Of a stretch of DNA of 64,000 bases, positions 50,528 to 57,741 are shown piece by piece; the first letter of the stretch is position 1, and each line of letters opens with the position of its first letter. This stretch comes from Natronoarchaeum rubrum. GTDB taxonomy: Archaea > Halobacteriota > Halobacteria > Halobacteriales > Natronoarchaeaceae. Where the stretch lies: NCBI RefSeq assembly GCF_024494695.1, contig NZ_JANHDP010000004.1, positions 310,001 to 374,000 on the forward strand, written 5' to 3'. The position numbers and the translations under genes are program-made. The notes under the pieces are model-generated. The model was not told where the DNA came from, searched no databases, and saw nothing but the letters and a program-made list of their open reading frames with translations.

Positions 50528-50989
50528 TTAGTCGGCGCCGGCGGTCGCGGCCCCCGCGTCGGCCGTCTGACTACGCCAGTACCCCTGGAGATACGCGCCG
50601 ACGAACATCCCGGCGAGCGCCCAGAGGATCGTCACGTTACCGACGCCGAGGCTGGCGTAGGCCGCGCCCGGACAGATGCCCGAGAGACCCCAGCCGACGC
50701 CGAAGATCCCGCCGCCGATCAGGACGTTCCGGTCGAACGGCTTCAGCCGCCGTTCGTACCGGTCGCCCGTCAGCGGCGCCGCATCGCTGATTCGCGGCAT
50801 CACCGCGAAGGCGATCCCGGAGACGATCGCCGCGCCGAACATGACGAACAGCAGCCCGAAGTCCTCGAACTGCAGGAAGTTCAGCACGACCTCCGGCCGG
50901 GCCATCTGGCTGAATCCGAGTCCGAACCCGAAGATCAGGCCGCCGAGCAGGATCAGCGGCATGAACAGGGGATGACGGTTCTGACTCAT
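50528..50989 (-). CDS. YeeE/YedE family membrane protein, half 2 (DUF6691-type)
   Basis: A 153-aa membrane protein with about four transmembrane segments. It contains ARPEVVLNFLQFEDFGLLFVMFGA and GWGLSGICPGAAYASLG, the second Cys-containing signature of YeeE/YedE thiosulfate transporters. It is the C-terminal half as a separate gene; the preceding gene gives the N-terminal half, with only the stop and start codons between them. Thiosulfate or sulfane-sulfur uptake is the inferred role. Confidence 0.88.
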   Translation of the reverse strand: MSQNRHPLFMPLILLGGLIFGFGLGFSQMARPEVVLNFLQFEDFGLLFVMFGAAIVSGIAFAVMPRISDAAPLTGDRYERRLKPFDRNVLIGGGIFGVGWGLSGICPGAAYASLGVGNVTILWALAGMFVGAYLQGYWRSQTADAGAATAGAD

Positions 50990-51547
50990 CTACGGGCTCA
51001 CCCCCAGCGCCGCGACGATCTGAGCGGTCACGATGGCGACGGCCAGGAACGTCGCGACGCCGACGAGCGACGTCTTCGACGCCGAGCCGACGCCGCAGAC
51101 CCCGTGGCCGGACGTACAGCCCTTGCCGATCCGGGTGCCGATCCCGACCAGAATCCCGCCCAGGAACAGCCGCCAGGGCTGGACGGACGTCGACCAGAGC
51201 GTCAGCCCGCCGACCTCGTACAGCTCGCCCGTCGTCCCGGGCTCGTACAGCGAGGTCGTGACGAGGCCCGACTGGACCGTCGCGGCGAACGCCAGCGCGC
51301 CGAGGATGATCCCGAGCGTGAACACGACCCGCCAGTCCCGCGAGCCGACGTACTGCTGGAACCGCGACTGGTCCGAGACGTACGACAGCGTCGACTCGAG
51401 GAACGTGCTCGCGCCGGCCGGAATCCCGGTCCCGACGTAGATCACGACCGCGCCGAGGCCGACGAGCAGCCCGCCGACGGCGTAGCGACTGATCCCGTTG
51501 GGGAACAGCTCGGCGGCCAGCTGGAGCGGTACCGGATCGAGGACCAT
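50990..51547 (-). CDS. YeeE/YedE family membrane protein, half 1
   Basis: A 185-aa membrane protein with about five hydrophobic segments and the signature GIGTRIGKGCTSGHGVCGVG, whose cysteines are known in YeeE to relay thiosulfate. It pairs with the 50528-50989 protein to rebuild the full transporter. It follows the MBL-rhodanese gene by 4 bp in the same operon. Confidence 0.9.
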   Translation of the reverse strand: MVLDPVPLQLAAELFPNGISRYAVGGLLVGLGAVVIYVGTGIPAGASTFLESTLSYVSDQSRFQQYVGSRDWRVVFTLGIILGALAFAATVQSGLVTTSLYEPGTTGELYEVGGLTLWSTSVQPWRLFLGGILVGIGTRIGKGCTSGHGVCGVGSASKTSLVGVATFLAVAIVTAQIVAALGVSP

Positions 51548-51551
51548 CTAT

Positions 51552-52745
51552 TCAGTCACCGGCCAGGGAGTCCTGGCTGGCGGCGCAGTTGTTCGGGCCG
51601 AGTTCGAGCGTGAACGCCTCGTCGTCGTCGACCGACTCCTGACCGAGGTTCGTCGCGATGATCTGCTCGTAGTTGGCCGGCCGGGGCGGCATGTCCGAGA
51701 GGATCAGCTCGACGAACTCGTCTTCGTCCATCGTGAGCGCGTCCATCTCGTCGACGAGCTGGCCGATCGGCGCGGTGTAGGTACCGTCCGCGGCGGGCTC
51801 GGCAGCGTCGCTGAAGTGAGCCCCGCCGATCAGCACGTCGTCGTCGAGCGTCAGAACGCGCTCCTGGAGGGATTCGTAGAGCATGCGCGCGGCGTCGGGC
51901 GCGCCGTCGTCGCCCTCTTCGAGGTCGGGGCGGGCGACCGACTCGACGAACAGCCCGTCGCCGGTCGCGAGCAGGCTATCGCCGAGCAGGTAGGATGTCA
52001 TCCCGGTCGTGTGGCCGGGCGTGTAGACGGTCTCGATTTCGGCGTCGCCGACCGCGAAGGTATCGCCGTCCTCGGCCTGGGTCAACTCGTCTGCGTAGGA
52101 GACGCCGCGGTCGACCGCGGCGGCGGGGATGACGCCCTCGACGCCCTCGTCGTCGAGGGCGCGCACTCCCGAGATGTGGTCGGCGTGGATGTGCGTGTCG
52201 ATGGCGTACTTCAGTTCGACGCCGAGGTCGTCGGCGTCGTCGAGGTAGCGGTCGGTGAAGGCGCGCAGCGGATCGACGATGGCGGCTTCGCCGTCGTCGT
52301 ACAGCAGGTAGCCCAGGCAGCCCGAGGAGGGGCGCTGGTACTGCAGGAGCGTGCCGGGACCGTCGTACTCGCCGACCTCGACGGCCTCGTAGATGCTGGC
52401 CCAGCCGTTCATCCCGTCTTCGAGATGGTTGACGTCGTAGCCGCGCTCGGCGAGCGTGCCCGCGACGTACTCGCTGGCACCGCCCTTCGCACACAGGACG
52501 GTCACCTCGCGGTCGTCGGGGATTCGATCGAGAACGTCCTCGTCGATCTCGTCGTCGAGGAACTCGAAGTAGGGAACGTTGATCGATTCGACGGTCTCGC
52601 CGTCGATGCGCCACTCCTCGTAGTCCGAACTCATTCGCGCGTCGAGGAGCGTGATCTCCTCGCCCGCGTCGATGCGGTGCTTCAGCGTCTCCGGAGCGAT
52701 CGTTTCCACCTCGACGTCCGGGGTGGGGAAGTCGTCTGCGTTCAT
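51552..52745 (-). CDS. Rhodanese-MBL fusion (persulfide dioxygenase-like)
   Basis: A 397-aa enzyme. Residues ~13-115 are a rhodanese domain with active Cys C85 (VLCAKGGASEY). Residues ~130-390 are a metallo-beta-lactamase domain with H185, H187, D189 and H190 (DTHIHADHISG), GHTTG and AHF as metal ligands. This is close to persulfide dioxygenase (ETHE1)-type enzymes, though the rhodanese domain usually follows rather than precedes the MBL domain, so the order is reversed. It heads the YeeE-YeeE-PiT operon. ATG 52745 chosen. Confidence 0.88.
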   Translation of the reverse strand: MNADDFPTPDVEVETIAPETLKHRIDAGEEITLLDARMSSDYEEWRIDGETVESINVPYFEFLDDEIDEDVLDRIPDDREVTVLCAKGGASEYVAGTLAERGYDVNHLEDGMNGWASIYEAVEVGEYDGPGTLLQYQRPSSGCLGYLLYDDGEAAIVDPLRAFTDRYLDDADDLGVELKYAIDTHIHADHISGVRALDDEGVEGVIPAAAVDRGVSYADELTQAEDGDTFAVGDAEIETVYTPGHTTGMTSYLLGDSLLATGDGLFVESVARPDLEEGDDGAPDAARMLYESLQERVLTLDDDVLIGGAHFSDAAEPAADGTYTAPIGQLVDEMDALTMDEDEFVELILSDMPPRPANYEQIIATNLGQESVDDDEAFTLELGPNNCAASQDSLAGD

Positions 52746-52782
52746 CGTACACCCCCATCTACAGGGTTGACGTACAAAAGGG

Positions 52783-52811
52783 TTTTCATAGAAATTCAGC
52801 AACTCCACAAT
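52783..52811 (-). promoter_or_regulatory. Sulfur-regulon dyad before MBL-rhodanese operon
   Basis: Read toward the gene: ATTGTGG-agttgct-GAATTTC (52791-52811), then TATGAAA (52783-52789) as TATA. Half 1 matches the motif; half 2 is weak but similar to the site at 62792. Confidence 0.5.
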
Positions 52812-52938
52812 ACAGCCACCCGCTCCTCCACCACGTCCGCCACCCTACACACGTGTACAACATAAATAGCGTAACTATCGTTGTCCGGATGTTCGGCGTA
52901 TCCACAAGAACCAACATTCTTTTAACCCCAGAGGTGGT

Positions 52939-52959
52939 ATTGTGCGTTAGCTCCAAGAC
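52939..52959 (+). promoter_or_regulatory. Sulfur-regulon dyad before tusA-dsrE2 operon
   Basis: ATTGTGC-gttagct-CCAAGAC, 23 bases before the tusA ATG. It has the same halves as the site at 57036-57056. A CTTTTAAC TATA element lies ~17 bases upstream of it, so this copy lies between TATA and start, a repressor-like position. Confidence 0.6.
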
Positions 52960-52982
52960 AGACCATCGGAGCAGATCAAAAC

Positions 52983-53228
52983 ATGAGTTCGGAATACGAC
53001 ATCGCGGAGACGCTCGACGTGAAAGGCGCATCGTGCCCCATGCCGGTCGTCAAGACGAAAGGCGCCATCGACGACCTGGCCGAAGGCGAGGTTCTCGAAG
53101 TGCTCGCGACCGATCCCGGCAGCATGAGCGACATCGACGGCTGGGCATCGGGCACCGGCGGCGTCGAGCTCGTCGGACAGGAGGAGGGCGACGACGTGTA
53201 CAAGCACTACGTGCGGAAGACGGAGTAA
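52983..53228 (+). CDS. tusA: TusA-like sulfur carrier protein
   Basis: An 81-aa sulfurtransferase with the CPxPV motif (C18 in GASCPMPVVKTKGAI) that carries sulfane sulfur as a persulfide. It is the first gene of the tusA-dsrE2-HalOD1 operon and lies opposite the MBL-rhodanese operon. TusA accepts sulfur from desulfurases or rhodaneses and passes it to DsrE-type proteins. A second TusA is at 58884-59120. Confidence 0.93.
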   Translation: MSSEYDIAETLDVKGASCPMPVVKTKGAIDDLAEGEVLEVLATDPGSMSDIDGWASGTGGVELVGQEEGDDVYKHYVRKTE

Positions 53229-53230
53229 CG

Positions 53231-53809
53231 ATGAGCACGGACACACCAGACGCGTCGTCCGGCGACGCACCCTCCCGCGCGGAACTCGCCGCGCGCGTCG
53301 ACGAGCTCGAACAGCAGCTGTCGGAGGCGACCAGCGACACCGGCGACGACTCGAAGAAGATGTCGATCATCGCGACGAAGGGGACGCTCGACATGGCGTA
53401 CCCGCCGCTGATCCTCGCCAGCACCGCCGCCGCCTTCGGCTACGAGGTGACGGTGTTCCACACGTTCTGGGGGCTCGACATCCTCCACGAGGAGCGCTCG
53501 AAGAACCTCAAGCTGAGTTCGGTCGGCAACCCCAACATGCCGGTGCCGAACGCGGTCGCCGCGCTCCCCGGCATGGATCGCGTGACGACGTCGATGATGG
53601 AAAAGAAGATCGACGACAACGACACCGCGACGATCGAGGAGCTCCTCGAGACCTCGCTGGACATGGGCGTGGAGTTCCAGGCCTGCCAGATGACGATCGA
53701 TCTGATGGACTACGACGAGGACGACTTCTACGACGGCGTCACCACCGGCGTCGGCGCCGCGACGGCCATCCAGGACATGGCCGAGGCCGATATCCAACTT
53801 CTCGTCTGA
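53231..53809 (+). CDS. DsrE2-like sulfurtransferase
   Basis: A 192-aa protein with an N-terminal coiled-coil region (AELAARVDELEQQLSE) and a DsrE/DsrF-like domain from ~43. The conserved Cys is C152 in FQACQMTIDLM, which holds a persulfide in DsrE2. TusA-DsrE2 pairs pass sulfur to lipoate-binding or Hdr-type acceptors in sulfur oxidisers; those acceptors are not in the window. It starts 2 bp after the tusA stop. Confidence 0.9.
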   Translation: MSTDTPDASSGDAPSRAELAARVDELEQQLSEATSDTGDDSKKMSIIATKGTLDMAYPPLILASTAAAFGYEVTVFHTFWGLDILHEERSKNLKLSSVGNPNMPVPNAVAALPGMDRVTTSMMEKKIDDNDTATIEELLETSLDMGVEFQACQMTIDLMDYDEDDFYDGVTTGVGAATAIQDMAEADIQLLV

Positions 53810-53816
53810 TCCACCG

Positions 53817-54041
53817 ATGAACACACTCGCAAAGCGACCGGTCCCCGAAATTATCGACGCCGTCGCCGAGGCGGAGGGCGTCGAACCGGCCGCGCTCGAT
53901 CCGCCGCTGGCACAGGTCCTCGATCCGGATGCGCTCGAAACGCTGGTCGAAGACACGACGGCGTCGGAACTCGAAATTCGGTTCACGTACCGCGACCACG
54001 AGGTCGTCGTCGACGGGAGCGGGCGCGTGCGGATCAGCTGA
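53817..54041 (+). CDS. Stand-alone HalOD1 domain protein
   Basis: A 74-aa protein matching the haloarchaeal output domain HalOD1 (PEIIDAVAEAEGVEPAALDPPLAQVLDPDALETLV... FTYRDHEVVVDGSGRVRI). HalOD1 is known as the C-terminal output of haloarchaeal response regulators, and stand-alone copies are common. Seven bases separate it from dsrE2, so it is probably co-transcribed; its job there is unknown. Confidence 0.85.
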   Translation: MNTLAKRPVPEIIDAVAEAEGVEPAALDPPLAQVLDPDALETLVEDTTASELEIRFTYRDHEVVVDGSGRVRIS

Positions 54042-54368
54042 ACCGGACAGTTTTCTCTCTTGGGACCCCAACGGTTGATAGGAACCATACGCGTTCAGCA
54101 CGGCAACCTTGTTTGTTTCTCCCGATGACTGATGAACTATCTGTTTAGTAGCTGTGCGAATTGACCGCTGAGAGTCCTACCAGTTACAGATGATGTTTGG
54201 ATCACCGTGTAAGATACAGAGCGCAGATTTCGCATGGAAAATTCGTCCAAAACGGTCTGTTCGAGTTGCGTACTACAGTTCCCCGTCTTATTTATTAACA
54301 GGAATTAATCTCGGTCAAATCAACCCAATTATTATAAACTAAATGGCCACCGGGCAATGTGTAGATAG
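54042..54368. other. AT-rich intergenic region with repeat copy 2
   Basis: The composition drops sharply from the flanking genes. It contains the repeat copy 54141-54230, then AT-rich sequence (TTATTTATTAACAGG at ~54290) with good TATA elements for the next gene. No other ORF is supported. Confidence 0.6.
54141..54230 (+). repeat. Diverged short repeat, copy 2
   Basis: CTGTTTAGTAGCTGTGCGAA... through CACCGTGTAAGATACAGAGC aligns with copy 1 at 21033-21120 without large gaps. It is the same orientation and noncoding at both places. A third, shorter fragment lies at 55291-55315. Confidence 0.6.
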
Positions 54369-55097
54369 ATGGGAAAGAGCAGTCGAACGGGAATTGTTAA
54401 AACGGTTCCCAGAGTGCTCAGAGAGTCCCGTGATTTCGCTTCCGGGTGCATTCTGAACCTTGGGCTTATTACCGGAGTGGTTGTGTTTGAGTGGAGTCTC
54501 GTTGAAATTGCTTTTATATATCTCATTGAGATAGCGATTATCAATCTCCTATTCTTCTCTGTCGCGTTGTTCACGCCACAGCCAGTGGATGATCTTGATG
54601 GGGGCTCTTGGAATAATGAGCCCACTCCACTTCAGCCGATTGCGCTAATACCGCCGGTATACTGGCGGAATATCAAATTCATTCTGGGCAAGGCTATTCT
54701 CGCTGGTATCCTTATTGGGGCAGTTATGAGACCTGTATTTTCCAGTTACGGTCTGGAGTCGGGACTTCCTTTCTCAGTGGGACTGGCGATTGGCAGCATT
54801 GTTTTCTTTCAGCTGACGCGCGTCTGGCGCTACTTCATCGCCAACCGGTCATATCAAGACAAGTCACCGGCGGACGCACTTGAGTTTGCGTTTGTTCCAG
54901 TTGTTGAATTGTATCTGATGTTGTTCTATGTGGCCGCCCCCATCAGCATCGTGCTTGCGGGTATCGTATTCGCAATAGATACCAATCTAAATTCACGGGC
55001 ATGGTTGTTACTCTATTTACTTCCAATAGGGGCGATTAGGGCGTGGATAGGAAGTTTAGACCCTAATACAGACGATATTGATCTTGGTTTCAGCTGA
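54369..55097 (+). CDS. AT-rich membrane protein of DUF6498 type
   Basis: A 242-aa membrane protein with about six hydrophobic segments: LGLITGVVVFEWSLVEIAFIYLIEIAIINLL near the N-terminus fits a DUF6498-like start, and PADALEFAFVPVVELYLMLFY lies near residue 180. The codon use is AT-rich with AUA and many A/T third positions, unlike all neighbours, which points to horizontal acquisition. Its function is unknown; it interrupts the sulfur locus. Confidence 0.7.
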   Translation: MGKSSRTGIVKTVPRVLRESRDFASGCILNLGLITGVVVFEWSLVEIAFIYLIEIAIINLLFFSVALFTPQPVDDLDGGSWNNEPTPLQPIALIPPVYWRNIKFILGKAILAGILIGAVMRPVFSSYGLESGLPFSVGLAIGSIVFFQLTRVWRYFIANRSYQDKSPADALEFAFVPVVELYLMLFYVAAPISIVLAGIVFAIDTNLNSRAWLLLYLLPIGAIRAWIGSLDPNTDDIDLGFS

Positions 55098-55531
55098 GAT
55101 AATCGTGATTACATTTTTACTTTTCAACTCAGAAACTCAGCGACGGACCGAACATATCCACTGAGACATGGCTATCGATATGCCCAACGGGCGTCTGAAA
55201 GCTCCATGATACCGGCTCTATCGGATGGCGTACAAGGAACGCTGTGAAGTACTTCGTCTGTATCTAACAATCCCAGTACTGAACTCCTGTGCGGCTGCCG
55301 TGCGAGATCTGCGCGTTCTATTCAGTACGACGCCTAAAACTATCACTGCTTTATGATTTCAACGAGACCATAGTTTTCTCTCAGCGGCCAGGAACCAGCT
55401 GGCGGATGCCAATCGAGAATCGGCGGCCACGTCCTACGACCAGCAATACTCCGAGAGAATGCTAGCGTGAGCTGGCTATATTTCGGAGTCGTAACTTGCC
55501 GTGAGTCAACGCAAAAACAGCAGCGTCCGGG
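55098..55531. other. AT-rich 434-bp region without gene
   Basis: No credible ORF is present. The sequence keeps the low GC of the insert and has a repeat fragment at 55291-55315 (GCGGCTGCCGTGCGAGATCT). Direct or inverted ends of a defined mobile element could not be identified by eye. Confidence 0.55.
55291..55315 (+). repeat. Diverged short repeat, fragment 3
   Basis: GCTGCCGTGCGAGATCTGCGCG (55295-55316) matches 11 of 14 bases of the core CCGTGCGAGATACA plus the following GCGCG-type run of copies 1 and 2. It lies in the AT-rich insert. Confidence 0.35.
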
Positions 55532-56650
55532 TCAGTCCCACTCCGAATCGAGCGCATCGAGTAGCTGATCGACCTCGCTCGAAGTGTTGACCGCGTGGAT
55601 CGACGCTCGGATCGCGTTCGGCGTCGGCAACGCGCGGACGACGATCCCCTCCGACGCGAGCCGCTCGACCGTCGCGTCCGGATCGTCGACGTCGATCGTC
55701 ACGAGTCCCGATTCGGGCGTCGCCGGGCTGTGGAGTCGTTCGTCGGGGATGCCGTCGACCAGCCGTCCCGCCAGCTGCCGGATCCGATCCGCGATGCGGT
55801 CGACGCCGACCTCGTCGATCGCGTCGATCGCCTCAGTGAGCGCGACGTGCGGGGCCGGGTTCGACGAGCCGACCTCGAACCGCCGAGCGCCGGCCGCAAA
55901 CTCGTAAGGGTCAGCGGTCGGCGTCTCGACGCTTCGGTAGCCGACCGTTCTGGGCGCGAGAGTTTCGGCGACGTCGCGGTCGACGTAGAGGAAGCCGCCG
56001 CCCCAGAGCCCCAGAAGCCACTTGTGGCCCGCCGCTGCGACGGCGTCGGCGCCCCACTCGGCGACGTCTATCGGCAGCTGACCGGGCACCTGCACGGCGT
56101 CGACGAGCGCGAGCGCGCCGGCCTCGTGGGCGATGTCGACGAGTTCCGCGACGGGTAACTGCGTCCCGTGGGTCCACGTCACCGCGCTGAAACACGCCAG
56201 CCGCGCGCCGTCGACGGCCTCGGCGAACGCTTCGGGGTCGACGCGACCGTCCTCGGTCTCGACGACGCGAACTTCGACGCCCTCCCGTTCGAGGCGCTGC
56301 CACGGGAGCGTCCCGGCGGGGTGTTCGAGGTCGGTACGAACGACAGTATCGCCGGGTTGCCAGTCGATCGCATTCGCGACCGCGTTGATGCCCGCGGTCG
56401 TGCTCTCGGTCAGGGCGATCTCGTCGGCGTCGGCGCCGACGAACTCGGCGACGCGCTCCCGCGTGCGGTCGAACGCGTCGAACGCCACGTCGTAGGGGTC
56501 GTTTCGCGCGGACGTATCGTACTCGTGTGCCCGTACGAACTCGTCGGCGGCCTCGACGACGTACCGCGGGCTGGGGCCGTGGGCGCCGAAGTTCAGGTAG
56601 ACGTCCTCGTGCAGGGCTGGCGTGTCGGCGCGAAGTTCTGTGGGCTTCAT
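55532..56650 (-). CDS. Class V aminotransferase (cysteine desulfurase-like)
   Basis: A 372-aa PLP enzyme of fold type I, class V. The PLP lysine is in AAGHKWLLGLWGGGFLYV, with DAVQVPGQLPIDV (Asp to pyridine N) before it and TESTTAGINAVANAI near residue 85. It probably removes sulfur from cysteine or a related compound, but a conserved desulfurase Cys loop is not obvious: it has no Cys at the usual mobile-loop position. A selenocysteine lyase or isopenicillin-epimerase-like role is possible. It is 16 bp downstream of a thioredoxin in the same operon. Confidence 0.82.
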   Translation of the reverse strand: MKPTELRADTPALHEDVYLNFGAHGPSPRYVVEAADEFVRAHEYDTSARNDPYDVAFDAFDRTRERVAEFVGADADEIALTESTTAGINAVANAIDWQPGDTVVRTDLEHPAGTLPWQRLEREGVEVRVVETEDGRVDPEAFAEAVDGARLACFSAVTWTHGTQLPVAELVDIAHEAGALALVDAVQVPGQLPIDVAEWGADAVAAAGHKWLLGLWGGGFLYVDRDVAETLAPRTVGYRSVETPTADPYEFAAGARRFEVGSSNPAPHVALTEAIDAIDEVGVDRIADRIRQLAGRLVDGIPDERLHSPATPESGLVTIDVDDPDATVERLASEGIVVRALPTPNAIRASIHAVNTSSEVDQLLDALDSEWD

Positions 56651-56666
56651 CGATGTCCTCCGAACG

Positions 56667-57005
56667 TCAGTCGCTGTAGCGTTCGATCAGCTTCCGTAGC
56701 GTCGCCTCGTCCTGCGCTCCCCGGAGCTGTTTCACCGGCTTGCCGTCCGCGAACAGGACGAACGTCGGCGTGCTCTGGGCGCCGAACTCGATCGCAGTTT
56801 CGAGGTGCGATTCGACGTCGATCGTCAGTACCGTCGCGTCGGTGTCGGTGGCGATCGTCTCGAGTATCGGCGTCATCCGCTGGCAGGAACCGCACCACTC
56901 GGTGTAAAACTCCGCCAGGGCGACGCCGTCGATCTCGACGGCCGCCTCGATGTCGTCGTCGCCGAGCGAAACCACGCTGTTCGTCTTCGTCGTCTGTGTT
57001 GTCAT
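56667..57005 (-). CDS. Thioredoxin-like protein (WCGSC)
   Basis: A 112-aa thioredoxin-fold protein with active site C38-G-S-C41 (FYTEWCGSCQRM) and the segment GAQSTPTFVLF. The middle Ser instead of Pro changes its redox potential. It is the first gene of an operon with the class V aminotransferase and is preceded by a sulfur dyad. ATG 57005 chosen; the GTG at 57011 is less likely. A role in reducing persulfides from the partner enzyme is inferred. Confidence 0.9.
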   Translation of the reverse strand: MTTQTTKTNSVVSLGDDDIEAAVEIDGVALAEFYTEWCGSCQRMTPILETIATDTDATVLTIDVESHLETAIEFGAQSTPTFVLFADGKPVKQLRGAQDEATLRKLIERYSD

Positions 57006-57027
57006 TAGCACTACCTACGTTCCGTTC

Positions 57028-57056
57028 GTTTAATAGTCTTGGGCTTACTGCACAAT
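57028..57056 (-). promoter_or_regulatory. Sulfur-regulon dyad before thioredoxin-aminotransferase operon
   Basis: Read toward the gene: ATTGTGC-agtaagc-CCAAGAC (57036-57056), halves identical to those at 52939-52959. ATTAAAC (TATA, around 57029-57035) follows, ~25 bases before the start codon. Confidence 0.65.
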
Positions 57057-57112
57057 ATGGCCCGGGTGGCTGTGTCTTCCGCGAGGTCGTCGCGAAGTGG
57101 AGCGGTTGCCCG

Positions 57113-57739
57113 TCAGTACGAGTTCCCACCGGAGCGCTCGCGGCCGATCGCGCCCGCGAGCGCCAGCAGGTAGCCGAGCCCGTACTGGACGTCCGGATCG
57201 CGCAGTCCGCGAAGCAGGCCGACGGGGCCGACCTGCTCGGGCGGTTGGCTCTCCGCTTCGCCGACGCCGTCCAGCAGCGTCTCGATGCCGTCGCGGGTGT
57301 CGTCCTCGGCGGCCGTCTGTGCGACCTCGCCGACGGCGGCGCCGGTGCCGGCCAGCGATCGAACCATCTCGTCGGAGAGCGCGGCGGTCGCCAGCGAACC
57401 GACCTCCGCGATCTCGGCCAGTTCGTCCAGCGTGCCGCTTTTCTGGAGCACGATCAGCGTGTCGAGCGCTTCGCGCAGCTCGTCTCCGTTCTCGCCGACC
57501 GTCTCGGCCAGCGCGACCGTCTCGTCGGTCGCGATTCCGTCGGCGGATTCGGCGAGCGTCGATCCCGTGGCCGAGAGTTCGCGGACCATCTCGTCGGTGA
57601 GCGCGCTCTCGCCGAGCGAGAGTACGTCCAGCAGCTCGTTGACGGCGTCGAGGCGTTCGACGAACTCGGCGACCGCCTCGGGGTTCTGCTCGATCGCCGC
57701 TTCGAGGTCGGTCGGCTCGGATAGCTGTTCTTCGGACAT
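57113..57739 (-). CDS. DUF1641 protein partner of SQR
   Basis: A 208-aa helical protein of the DUF1641 family: VERLDAVNELLDVLSLGESALTDEMVRELSATGSTLAE, repeated later as ALSDEMVRSLAGTGAAVGE, and a C-terminal VGLLRGLRDPDVQYGLGYLLALAGAIG. In sulfide- and formate-related operons DUF1641 proteins accompany flavin oxidoreductases. It starts 2 bp after the SQR gene, so it is probably a subunit or assembly partner. Confidence 0.88.
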   Translation of the reverse strand: MSEEQLSEPTDLEAAIEQNPEAVAEFVERLDAVNELLDVLSLGESALTDEMVRELSATGSTLAESADGIATDETVALAETVGENGDELREALDTLIVLQKSGTLDELAEIAEVGSLATAALSDEMVRSLAGTGAAVGEVAQTAAEDDTRDGIETLLDGVGEAESQPPEQVGPVGLLRGLRDPDVQYGLGYLLALAGAIGRERSGGNSY

Positions 57740-57741
57740 GG

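Noticed and set aside
52853..53230. N-terminal extension of the DsrE2 gene
   Set aside because: It overlaps tusA in another frame; ATG 53231 follows the tusA stop directly.
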